Shown here: piece by piece, positions 47,899 to 60,620 of the stretch | Layout of the letters: each line of letters opens with the position of its first letter | How positions within the stretch are numbered: the first letter of the stretch is position 1 | Assembly: GCF_008831285.2 (NCBI RefSeq) | Contig: NC_045139.1 | Location: forward strand, 32,585,706-32,649,705 | From: Nymphaea colorata | Taxonomy: Eukaryota; Streptophyta; Magnoliopsida; Nymphaeales; Nymphaeaceae | Length of the DNA: 64,000 nucleotides | Direction of reading: 5' to 3' | Position numbers and translations under genes: made by a program | The notes under the pieces: generated by a model | Told to the model about the DNA's origin: nothing | Database searches by the model: none | What the model saw: the letters and a program-made list of their open reading frames with translations, nothing else

Positions 47899-50800
47899 TT
47901 ATTGCTTTGGAAGGTAAGGCTTGACAGACTCCACCACCACCTGCAGCCGTCACAAAAGAAAAAGAAAATGCTGATCATGATAATACTTCATATAAGGACG
48001 AAGCATAAATAACTAATGGCCAGCAAGTTACTACTGTATGTCCATTTAACAACCCTGGACTGACCATAAACCTTCTGCTTTGCTATAGGTTGGAAAAGAA
48101 AACTTGGCATTATAAGTCTTTTTGGCATAACTAATCAATGGCAATAATCAACAGTAGCATCACCAGAAAAGCCAAGAATGTAAAACCCAAAGGCTGGAAT
48201 TTGGATTGGTGAGCAAAGAGCAACTGAAAACATTCTGTAAATGAGAACTTTTTCTAGAAATTGCTCGAGCAAGAATACATCCACCGATCACATGCTACAG
48301 AAACTTTCAGCAGGCAATCACTGCTTACCCTTCCATCATATGATAAAGAAGCAAATATCCATGGTTCTCGACAACTCCACGAAAGACCTGCATTTTTTTT
48401 TGTTTATTATCAAAATATGAATCAAATCATCCAGATACCTACAAAGATGAGATTTCCTCTTCTTTTCCATAGGCAAAAAAGGGCAAAAAGACGGCAATCC
48501 AACCATCTGGCTACCTCATTCAACCTCAAGAAAGGAAAATTACCATATACACAATCCTCATAGTCACTGAATGAACAAATAAGTGGATCTACATTCCGGG
48601 AAGGTAACTCAGGCATTCTGCAGAACAATGAACATAGTTTATAGGGAAATTGAAAAAAAAAAAGCAAGATGCCTGAAGAAGTAGATCCCCAGTAAGCAAC
48701 ACCTTTCATATATAGCATCATCCATGCCATTGACAGAAGCAAACCACAAGTTAACAGTCGAATCTGTTCCAGAGCTCTGCAAAGAATATAGAGTTTATCA
48801 AAAGGATTAGAGAAAGGAATAATTATTCCTGTAATTGAATTACCAAATTACCAAAATCAGCTCATGATATTCTGGATTGTGCTGGACGGACCATGTCCTG
48901 CAAATTCACACAAAGGAACCTCAAGGAAACGAACAAGCAAAGTCAAAAGAGGAAAGTACAGGGACATGTAGATGCCTAATGCAAGTTGGACTACAAGTGC
49001 TACTTATGCAGACAGGTTTCTGTATAAAACGAAGAGATGCCTAAATGTAGGAACTTGGTAGTCTAAAGTAGAAGTACCAATGTGCATGTCCAGGAAGCTC
49101 TCTGATTGGAACATCTGGCATCCTAATATCCCACACACAAATGCCGGATTCGTATTCTGCAGTCACCTGGTAAAATAGAAACCACTTCCTCAAGAAAATG
49201 AAAAATCGAAAACCATGTGCCCTATAATCGGAGCTTTCTTCATGCTATTGTTTTATAAGGACCACCAGAAATAGGAAAGGAAATTAAAAAAACATTGCAT
49301 CTCTCGCAAAATGGAAACTGGGTGCATCTTTAAGCCACCATGCCATGTTACAATACATGCATTCTAAAGCAAAATAATTTCTGTACCTGTTTATATTCCG
49401 GAGGATGAAATGCATAGGTTACAAACAAGAAAGCTAAAGTTGATGCTTGCCCTTAGGGCTCAATCTGAGCAAGCATGAGTGAACAATTTATTGGATCCCA
49501 TGAACACAGCATCATCCTCACGGTATTGCATAGCTTATGAGATATCTATATCAATATTATCATATTCTTAAACAATATCTATTAAAATAATGTTTAAAGG
49601 TTATTTATAAAATTTATATTCTCGAAGCTGAAAAACAAGAACAAAATCTCCTCATAGTTTACAAGTAAAGCAAACATTTTTGCTTTTATGTATCAGAAAA
49701 TACAAATTTGTCACAAGCAATTGACTTATCGAGATAATTTTTCAAATTAATTTATTTAACATAACAAAGACAATAGTAAATCCAATACTTGATGGTATTT
49801 GCACTTGACAATTGCCTTGTCTAGTATGCCTCTGATATCTCACATTTTTACAGAACCAAAAACAATAACAACAAACTTATTCCCACCATCCAATGCCATA
49901 CAAGGTGACAAGCTTAAAATTATAGACATCATTTGCACTATTTTTTAAGAGTGATCACAAGTCTAATGCAACTTGGAAGAATACCTGCTATAATTCTAGA
50001 TTGCCAGATTAGATGTGAAATGAAAAATCGTTCAATATTTGAATAAAGATTGACAAAGAATCTCAATTTCGAAAAAGATGGCTTACCACGTTTGTTTCCT
50101 TCATAGGCTACAGCTATGAAGCCAAAAGCACGAGCTAGTGCGGAAAGGACCACTAAAAAGCCCAGTAGGACAGCGAGAAGGATTAGTTGGGTCTAATCGA
50201 CCCTAGATGGTTCCCAAAGACAACAATAAAAAGCTACAGAACACGTTAAGGACTACACCTTAGATGCATGTGAAGAAGATGGAATGATGCTTCTAATCTT
50301 CAACAATATGGTTAGAACACAAGTTAAAAGCCAAAGGCATGCAGAAGCATGATTTACAATCATATGTGCACACCAAAGTACAGAAAAAGTACACACAAAA
50401 TGCACATCACCAAAAATGCATTAATAGGAAGTCATACATTTATCTGTGTGTGTGTGTCTGAGATAGAGAGAGAGAGAGAAAAAGAGAAAGAGGGCAGGGC
50501 ATGCTAAAGCCTAAAAGGATAAAAATTATGTTCTTGCTGACTAGGCAAGGGTCAACTAGGTGGATCATTTGTCTCAGAATTTTATGGCCATTAAGAATTT
50601 TGACGGGGAACTTGTCATCCACTAACTCAAACGGTTAGCCAACCAGTGGGATGACAACTTATGAGTTTGCTTACATGGATTTTAGTAGCATATACTTACA
50701 AGAATGTGCTGTTTCTTGGGGTTAAAGTCTATAGCCCGAGCATGAGCATGATCAAGAGTAATTGTTTTCCTGAAAGAACCATGATATACATGTTAATGAT

Positions 50801-53800
50801 CTATAAATATGAAAAGAATTCTGAAGGACAATTCACAGCCTATATTATCATATTAAAGTTCAGAATTAACTTAGAGATAACTAACGAGAGCTTCTTAATT
50901 AACTAGCAGCCACAAAGTGCCATGACCATGTTATGAGAAGACAACCACTCATATACGGAAGCAAACACATGACAATTTAGAGGATCAAACAAATGAAGTC
51001 ACCATCTTCTCCAATTCAGCGAAGATAACCAATTACAACTCAATATTGATTTTTCCCAGTGGTTTGTGCAAGCCAAGTAGGATATATAAACTAAAAAAGA
51101 TCATAGAGAATGGTCTAGCATGCACATGAAAATGAGAACAGCAGATAAACTAACTCAAAAGAAATAAAAAGGAAGGCTTGAGTCAGTCACCAGGTTAAAG
51201 AATCTAAAGATAAAATCAGAAGCCCTTTCAAGATTATGTTTCCAAAAAGAAAAAAAAAAAAAAGACAGCGGAATCAAAGTAAAAGAATCATTTAGTGAGT
51301 GAAGGAGTTAAAAAGAAATACAACTCTGTAATTAATTTCATCACTTAGGGATTTTTAGTCATATTCCTCTATCTGGCATAGCATCACTTTCAGGTTAATA
51401 TTCACTTTGCATAAATCACTTGCTATCTGCGCATTGAGAAAGCATGCATGTGAGGAGCCTGGACAGCCTTAATAACGAGTATTGATGGGAAAAAGACAAG
51501 AAACTAAAAGGCATATCTGCTTCTGAACAATTTGTAGCACTTGAATAGTTGCATGAGTGTTATTGTACATGTTGTAGATTTTTCTTCTAAAAGCAAGTCA
51601 AGTAACGAAAGGCTTTGATTAGGGTAAGGATGTTGGACCTATGTCGGACTTGAACCTTGGGTAGTAAATGAAGCTTATTCTTGGTTCTCTTGATTAGAGT
51701 GCATTATCCATTGTTACTACGCTCTTCCACAGATGGTAGGAGGGGCACGTAGGAGTTGAGGGAGAACCAAAGAGTTTGTTTTATAAGTGGAGGAGATTAC
51801 ACTATCGACAGCACATAGTGCACACGAGGAATTCAATGTCTGCCTTCTTGTTTGCCGGCAGCAATGAAGGCCAAGAACTTTTTGGGGATCTGCAGTACCC
51901 ATTGGCTAGAACGTGCTTTTTAGAAGTGTTTGAATAAAATATTGAAATCTAGCCTGTCTTTGGCTATTTACTTTACAACTAGATATTGATAGTTCTCATT
52001 TTCAGAATTCAAAAATCTTCATAACTGGATCAGATCAGCAGATTGTCTTAAGGTCGAATTGGTGTTCCTGTTAGTTTTTGTTACTCTAATTACTGAATGG
52101 TTTGGATACAATTTTTAGGGAGTTCTTTTTTATGTTTCAAACTGGACATACAAGGTGGTGCTAAGTTCCTTTCTCATTGATGTGGTCGGTGAGCATATGT
52201 AGTGACAATCAACTCAAGGTAAATTTTTCCAGCCATCATGACTGTCTTCTAGCTTCATGCTTGCACTGGTGGAGCGCTCTGCCATCTGTATCTCACTTGC
52301 TAATGGGCTGATTAACACGTTTATTTGATTAGGTGATCTGTCACCCACTTGATAATCACATGGATTCAATTAAACAGCAGGGACATTAGTTGTGCCAAAG
52401 CAATATATACGCCAGAGTCAGAGAACCTTGTCTAATGTTTCTTCATATAAAAATGCAGGGTATTCCAAAGGGATAGAAAGAACTTGGCAGGAACCGACAG
52501 ATATGAAAAGGACATTCAAGTGATATACAGATTCTCTATGGTGATTGCTTGCACACCAATGACATATACAAAAACCAAAATAAATGGTATACATGTAACA
52601 ACTCTGACAGGAGACATGTACTGGTTTGTAGTTCATACAATTCCTTGATAAACCAAGAGAATGAAATTAGATGTTTCCATAAACAATAAATTACTGAGCC
52701 AATCAGCTAACTTGAGTTTGGACATTAGGCTGGCAAACCATATAAAAAATAAATTATTCAGATTCCTATTACACGAGATAATTACATTACCTAGTAACTC
52801 TAAATGCTCAAAATATATGGATGGATAGATATTCTGAAGAGAGAGAAGGGGAGGAAGGGGCTGACAATTACTTTCTGAAAATTAGTAAAGTAGACTGAAG
52901 AATAATAGTATGTTGCATTTCCTGTAACAAGACAGACTCTTTTAGAACATTATGAACAATATAAAGGGTTCTTTTAGAAAATTATGAACATAGGAAGGTC
53001 TTTAGCTATGATATTTCTCAAAGAATAGCAAATGATAATGTTTAATACATGATATTATTAACAAAGCTTTACAATCAACATCAAATCAACCTACTAACTT
53101 CATTTTTATGATGTTTCTTTTTTTTCCCTAATAATATCTTATTAACAAATTTTTCTCAGTTATACTTCTTCTAATTTGTTTATTATGCAATTATGCAATC
53201 CATATAGAGATTATTAATTAGCAATTTAATTTTGGGATCTCAACGGCGTACATTTATATTGGTGAATTTATGTATGCTTGTGCATATGCATGTGAATCCC
53301 CTCAGTACAAAAACCAGAGAGTGAAACATACTTCATTGATCTTATGTCCCAACACTGAATTGATGATTCACAAGTCACTGCAACAGCATTCTGGTCATGT
53401 GGATCCCATGCTCCCCCCGATAGATAATGCAACATACCAACAGATTCCTGTGATTGCACCTAAGTATACCAACAAGTCCTGAATAAGAAATTGATGTATC
53501 AGACTAATATACTTTATCTTTCTGTAACAATCAAATGAACTTGTTGAACATATGGTTATACAAATTAAATGCATGGAACGTCAAAAAAGAATTTTCTTTT
53601 AAAATGAAAATTATCAACAAAAATTCAAGCCAAAGTAAAGGACACTAAGAAATTATGAAAGGTCGTAGTTACAATATAAGGCTTCGCTCATGGAAAAGAG
53701 TACCTTCAAAATATAAAATAAGCTGACAAGTAAAGGGCCAAACGAAAAAAAATTGAAACTGTTTCATCCTTACTAGCATTACATAGAAGTTGCTGCACAT

Positions 53801-56800
53801 GGACCTTTGTAAGTGGCTGACGCAGTAATTAGAGTTCCTCACTCCAATCCCAGCGAGAAAAGCACCAGCAAGCAAGAATGGAAGGAAAAAATGCAAGAAA
53901 ACACAGGGACATTCAATAACAAAAGGGAAATTAGGGTCTTTTCATCAACAGTTAGCTCTAAACAAACAAAAGAAACCTTTTTAAGAAGCCTGGCCCTTAG
54001 ATCCGTATTGGATCTCGGGTCTCACAATAAAAAGATCCAAATCCACAATAACATAAATAATAAGTAAACCAAATCCAAACACTAAACGGATCCAATTTTG
54101 GGATCCAATCTAACTCTAAACAACACTGTCAGTGGCTGATTAGAAATTATGAGTATTATAGTGTATCACAGGCACATGGTAATATCAACTGTGGGCAAAC
54201 AACACAATACACATCTGAAACTAGTTCCAGGGTGGATAATGCCTGCATTGGGTTATCATATGATATATCATTGTACCATATAATACAATGTGAAATAGGA
54301 TGTATAATATGAATAATAAGTCACTAGGCCAACCTTTTGGAATGGAATCATTAAAGTCACTAGCAAACTCGATGTTGCCTCTGGCACTTTAATTTTCATA
54401 CATTTCTTATAGCCAGTAAGTTCAAGACGTAAAGCACATGAGTATGAATTTGAATAGAAACAGTAGATGAAAGGAAAATTTGCATGACCTTTTAAACGAC
54501 AGTTCATATGCGTTGTAGACAATCTGTAAATGGGTGCATCTAGATCCCAACCTTACCTTGGCAGATTTGGTTGAAGAATCTAAACTCCACAAATATATAT
54601 TCTCCTTGTCAATGCTAACCAATTTGTCGTGCTTTCCTGATGGCCACCAAAGGACGCTGTTTAGATGAATTGAACAAGAGTCAGCACATTCACTAGTATT
54701 CTCCTTTATAAGAAGAGACAATTCCCTTTCCCTCCCCTTCTCCACTACCCACTTAACCTCTTGCTTCTTCTTTTTGAAATTAAAAGTGAAGGAGGTAAAC
54801 CCTGCCCACACATGCCGAGTGAGTAGGAAGCAATGCCTCATCTTTTATAGGTTGGCAGAAGAAGGGTTACCTTTTCTGTCAAATAAAAAGATAGACATTG
54901 TTTCACTTTCTTCTTTTGGAACTGTCAGGGGAAAAAAAAGGAGAGAGGGGGCTTGCCCCCTCTCAAGTACCATTTTCTCCCCACTGCCCAAGATTTTCTC
55001 AAGAAAAGAGGATGACACCTCACCACTACTTCACATTAATATTTCAGATAGAGAAGACGACATGTCAAATCATGTCAGCATCAATATGAGTGTCTAACAC
55101 CACGCCATTTCATGTTTCTAGAAGTAGCCATGTAATATAGAAGAGAACCAGATCAAAGTACTTGTCATATAGGAAAGACAGAATGGAATGCATATGTAGA
55201 TATAGAATGAGATTCTTATCCATAAGACTGGATTTCAAGTATGACATGTTTTACTGATGGACCGTGACTATGGTCACACATATCAGAAGATATTGTGATT
55301 CTATTGCCAAAGTATTTATAACATCAAGAAAAGATTATGAGTTTTTGAAATATTTACAAACATCACAACATCATCATAAATAACATTGCAACATTTTGCC
55401 TTTAGAAAGGAAGTTTTTTTTATATATAGTGCATGCTTTCTATTTTATCTTTTTAAATTAAAAAGTATTTATCAATATTTTGTAAGATCATTATTAGAAA
55501 ACACATAAATTCATCATTTTCTATTGGTTATGCTTTTTAGATTTTACGTTCCTGAGATTCTTTAAAAAAAAAAAATTAAAAAAACCTTATCAGGAAAATG
55601 CCAAGAACGATGTTGATGACTGTGAGTGCAGCTTTCTATTTGAGAACAGTTAGTGACTTACCACCAGCAATCAGAACCTTATATATGCAACAAAAATCAA
55701 AATCATATTCAAACTCTTTTTACGCTACAAAGAGAAGGGTGCTCTTTCAGGCAAATGACCCACTTATGCAGCTAGACAATAATAACATTCATTGCCGATA
55801 CTTGGCATAAGATGTTCCAGGCCACTGGCAGCTCAGCAATCTAAGGAAGGTCAAGCAAAAGCAGATGCCTATGCCCTATGAACCATTATACACACATGCA
55901 CGTGCCAAAATAAATACTTGAATACATACGAAAAGGATAACATAGAGAAGAACATGTTCCAAAGTGACAGTTAAAAACACATAAGTAAAATCTGGGTACC
56001 ATGTTCATAACATTGTCAATTGGGAGACTAAGCAACTTGTAATTCTTGTCTTTCTGTATATGAATCTGGAGAAGAGGAGAGAGAGGGGGAGAGAGAGATG
56101 CAGTCATTTCACCTTCTAATTTCGCATGAATGAGCATCAAGAGAAGCAATCTGTTCCAATTGTGGAGAACTGGAGTTAGCAAAATCATCAGGGATCTGCC
56201 ATACAGCGGCTCCATATATGCCTCCTACAACAGAGAACAATAAAAGATAAAGTAGGCCTTCTAAAAGCTGCGCGGAAAAAGGAAGTGCCAGAAAACAAAA
56301 TATGTTAGTGAAATGTACTACACAAGTGTGTTTAAGTTTAACCACTATCCAACAATGAGCAAGATCTAGAAATCCATAGAGGCCAGCCAACTCTGATAAA
56401 TACCAAAACAGTTCCACCTTCACAGCTAGAGGGAACCTTGACTTCAACCTACGCCCATGCGGGACATCCATAGCTCAGTCCCGCAGAAGTTGACCCTCGT
56501 CATAAGCCTAAGGCTCAGTACATTCCAAGAGGTGTAGGGACCTCAGATTTGATGACCGACCAGAGGCCTCGTAATACGATGCCCCTCTTGTGGTTTACTT
56601 GGCCAAGCAAGTAAAAAAGAAAAAATAAATGACGAATTCCAGTATAAGGGTTGAACTTTATATCCCCATTTTTCAATAAGTGGCCATCTTCTCGAAAGAG
56701 AACGAAGCAGAGTTAACACATTAATATACATAATCCATAATCCCTTTTGAACTTCCTGGTTCTATGCTCAATGATATAGTTACAGAAGCGTCTTGCAGTT

Positions 56801-57560
56801 ACAGCTCCTCGGTAAAGTTTACCACTGCGAATTATTTCAATATTTGCATCTGCCATATAAAACCCGCATAAGGAAACCCATCAGGTGTTCTATGACGTAA
56901 TATCCAATAGTTTTTTTCGCGTGCAAACTGCCAACATCCAATTCTTCTACAAAAAACGCACACACATGAAAACAAAGGGAAAATGAAAATAGCCAGCAGC
57001 TTAAAATAGCACGAAATGGGGCAAGGAGTCGTACCCGAATCGAATACAGTCGAGAATGTGCGTGGATCAAACGGGCAGGAAGCAAGATTCCAGATCTCGT
57101 GGGGATGGGAGAAAAGACCTCTGCAGGTGAGCTCTGTGCCAGAAGGCGAGATCTGGATCAGATGGATCTGGAGAATCGCCATACGATAAGAGGAAGTAAT
57201 CCCCATCAGATCGAACCCAGTATTTCATGCCCCGTAAAAGAAAAAACGCAATTAGCAAGAAAAAAAGTTTATTATGAACGCCATTAATCCCTAAAGAAAA
57301 TAAAGACACTTCCCCCTCTCTTCCATTCATACCTCGTTTTCTTCCTTGAGGCTGAGAGTGCCTGCAAGAAAGCAGGTGGTCTCCGCATCAGCCTTGACGT
57401 CGCAAATGCACCTTGCCTTCGGAATCAAGATTGCGATTAACCAACAGTAGATAAAAGACGAGAATGAAAGATGGTGGCAGCGATGGAGGAAAGAGGATCG
57501 GTCGTATGGTACCTGGTACTTGAGGTCATAGGCGATGCCGCTGCTGGTGGCGCTCTGCAT
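47899..57560 (-). CDS. EIPR1: EIPR1/TSSC1-type WD40 repeat protein
   Basis: Thirteen exons, 5' to 3': 57513-57560, 57333-57416, 57035-57167, 56113-56224, 54557-54656, 53332-53459, 50700-50769, 49078-49166, 48852-48897, 48703-48776, 48544-48617, 48329-48387 and 47899-47940. Total 1059 bases, 352 aa, all GT-AG with matching phases. Landmarks in order: GTELTCRGLFSHPHEIWNLA, VLWWPSGKHDKLVSIDKENI, GMLHYLSGGAWDPHDQNAVA, YESGICVWDIRMPDVPIREL, NPEYHELIL then SSGTDSTVNLWFASVNG, and SFSDYEDCVYG with ASLSYDGRVVVESVKPYLPK at the end. The repeats form a seven-bladed propeller. In animals the protein binds the EARP/GARP tethering complexes and acts in endosomal recycling; the plant role is inferred. The start at 57560 matches family N termini (GIAYDLKYQ); an in-frame ATG at 57596 would add 12 residues. 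Confidence 0.95.
54000..54120. repeat. GATCC-rich segment in intron 4 of the WD40 gene
   Basis: Repeated gatcc/ggatc words and aaatcc stretches, similar in style to 19,560-20,110 and 30,740-31,000. It is possibly a diverged dispersed repeat. Only word-level similarity was seen, with no clear ends. Confidence 0.3.
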
Positions 57561-60500
57561 TTCCGGGCTCCTCCTCTTCCCGCAAACGCACGGCAACCGG
57601 GATGGCGCGAGGTTTGGGGGCGGTATGCGCAGTTTATGTGAAAGAGTCCCTCGTTGGTGGAGACTCAGACCCTAGACGGCCGTTCACCACGAAGATGAAC
57701 CCCACCCAGCCTACATAGGTTCCATCAAAACTCGCCTTCGTGCTCCCTGCTCACGGGTCGTCGCCGATCGGCATCAATGGCTTGGTCCTGCTGCCAACTG
57801 GGGTCGATCCGTTCGAGTCAAGATCAAGCTTGGCTTCTTGGATCTCTGGCCGGCGTGAATTAACCGTATATGGCTCGTATTGGCTTATATGTGTTGCTGC
57901 GGCCATATCTGCCAATACATCAATAGAATGACAAAATAATTCAATTTTAGGCTCTAATCAACTTAGTTTTGTGACACCCAGATTTTAAATGCGTTTAAAT
58001 TTGTTCAAACCAGATTACTTCATTCAATAATAAATAGTTAAACACAGACATTGTTACTTGAAAGTTTCAAGCATATTCATATATACTTTCAAGCAATATG
58101 AACACCATGTGGCTACCATTTTCAAAACTTCAATAAAAGGGTTAACCCATCACAGTAGAGATACAAGCACATGTAAACATGACACCTAGGCAAATATGTT
58201 TTGTACATAAATACAGTTTTCTATGTGCACCTAAAACTCGTGTTCATTTTATTTGGCCTAGACAAGCCCTTGGACTTATAATGCCAGCAGCCCAAGATCT
58301 CAACGAAAGAGATCATGTGATCTAGAGGTCTCCTCACTAAACTCTGTGCTCGAGCTCTATGATGGGCGAGCCCCGACACACTCTTTCCTGGCAGTGGAGC
58401 CAAAGGGAAGGCCAATAGCGGATATGGCTCCCCTTCAAAATTTAAAAAAAAAAAAAGAAATCATTCAGCCTATATATATATATACTGTTTGAAAAGATTA
58501 GATCACTTTGTTCAGTTCAAATGTTTGAAATGAAAGACAACACAGTTTAAAAAGATTGGATCACTTTGTTCAGTTAAGTTCGAGTAACTCATAAAAGGTT
58601 CTTCATGGATTGGCTAAAAACAAGGGCTTCCGCCACGCTGTTCATGGCCACCTTGGAGTCACAGATCTTACTCCCTTTTTCCGTCATTTCTTCTAGAAAA
58701 AAAGTAGAGAGTTAAGCCAAATAAAACATTTCAAACTCGTTTGGTGTCAATATAGTAACTATGAATAGTCATCATCTCTCGAAAAAGGGTAAAAGAATGC
58801 GATCCATTATACGACATACAATGCATTACAGACAAATTATTATTAAGCTTAAATGATTTATTCCACTTACGGTAAAGATAATAACTTAGACAAATAAAAA
58901 TAATTACTTAATAACATGGCCATACATTCATATAGGCATGAACAGTCGGCCCAAGTCCAATCAACAAATCAATTTAATTTATGACCAGCATCGTCTTCCA
59001 TGGGAGCTTAACCCCGAGCAACCTTTCACTTCATTAATGTTACAGACGTTGCCGTAGAAGACAATGACAGATAAGTTAAGATCTTAACATAGTCAACCGA
59101 TTGCTCAATAGATCAGTTCAGCACATGCTCATGGTTCATCAGCCTTACTTATGACGGAGTCTACGTGGTTAAAACATGTCTTTGTCCATGTTCATGTCAA
59201 CATGAATGCAGACAGTCACTTGGGGAAACCAAGAAGTGTTTACTCTTTCAAGACATGACATTTACAATAACATCAGAGACAAAGGCATGCACAACCACCT
59301 GATAGAGACAGTTTAGAAGAATACTGCAGAGTCCCACAGGCTATGTGGACTTGTTACCTTACATTAAATGAGAAGCTTCTCACCCTTCATCGATTACAGA
59401 CTACGAGTGTTCTCTTGTTAGCAGATGTGTGGTGTGCAGGAAACTTACTGAATCTTTATATCACTTGATGTTAGAATGTCACATTAGCCTCTACATTGTG
59501 GAAGCAGCTTGTTAGAAGAAAGTTTGATGTAAAAGTTAATGTGAAGTCTGCTATGATAGAAACTTGGAGTTTGTAAAGATTCAGCAGCGAATGGACAAAG
59601 AAGTGCTGGTGTATAGACAAAGAAGTGCTGGTGTATGAAAACTATGGAAGCTCATGAATGATATACCATGCATAGTCACAGATAATGTCTCATAGTTTTA
59701 AACGATGAGGTTTTTCTTAAGTATAATACGACGAGTTTGTAAAAAAAAAATGGTAAATTTTTTAAAAAATTTTAAAAACTAAAAGTAAGGAAAAATCAAA
59801 TAAATGAGAAACTAATAACACCCACATCAAAAGATAAGTAGATTTGTAAATATAAAATAAAAAAATATGTTTGGCATTAAAAAAAACTGTATTTTTTAAG
59901 TTTTAAACGATCATTTAATTTATTACGTTTTTTCGTGTTTAAAAAAAAAAACAGTTTTCTTTTACTATGATATCATAACAATGGTGACATGACAGAAAAG
60001 GATTCCTGGTACAGTTTTGAAAACAACTGTTGAAGTGTCAATCATAGATTTGAGATACAAACGAGGTTAAGTTCTAAAGTTAGACTTGGTCCTCGGCCAA
60101 ATTTTAGAGGATTTGATTGGATAATTTTCATAACCTGTCCCAGGGTAAACGTGGGTAACAGCAGGTTTTGCACCGGAAACACGTCCCCACACGATGGATC
60201 CCCTTTGAAATGTTTGAGCGGGCGACTGCTGCTGCGCCACCTAATCCGACCAACCAATCGTCAATCTGCCAGGCACCGGCACCGGCCGGTCCCCGTCAAC
60301 TTCACAGGTGTCCACCAGGGTCCTAACGGTCAAACACATAACCAGGCCGACCACGAGCGACGGGACACGGTCTGGTAATGGCGTTAGCCCATCCCCACCA
60401 AGCAGTACGGATCCAAAACGATCGACGCACGTCGACCCCGTGCTTTGCACATCTTTGTTTTCGAGTGGAGCTAGTGGCCAGCCAGTAACATAGGAGATGC

Positions 60501-60620
60501 CGACATTCCAGGATCGATGCTTGGGGAACGCCGGGACAGTCTCTGCCAGCGGCTTCCTATTCAACTAACGAGCCACACGCGTTCTCGCCAGTCTCGCAGT
60601 GTCCACTCTGCCTGCGAGGG
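57561..60620. other. Intergenic region with LINE remnant
   Basis: 57,561-57,720 is probably the promoter and 5' leader of the minus-strand WD40 gene. 57,740-57,930 is GC-richer and open for 63 codons on +, with no motif. 57,940-59,370 is AT-rich and shows nothing coding. A LINE fossil lies at 59,370-59,580, and a 22-bp tandem duplication at 59593-59636. From about 60,140 the DNA is GC-rich and leads into the next gene. Confidence 0.5.
59370..59580 (+). pseudogene. LINE reverse-transcriptase zinc-binding (zf-RVT) fossil
   Basis: The frame at 59408-59515 reads CSLVSRCVVCRKLTESLYHL and MLEC, then stops. The C-x2-C-x8-H-x4-C spacing with E before HL and L before the last C is the plant non-LTR reverse-transcriptase zinc-binding pattern. 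Just upstream, in another frame, is NEKLLTLHRLQT; just downstream, after the stop, FDVKVNVKSAMIETWSL. At least two frameshifts mark it as dead. No other LINE domains were seen nearby. Confidence 0.6.
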
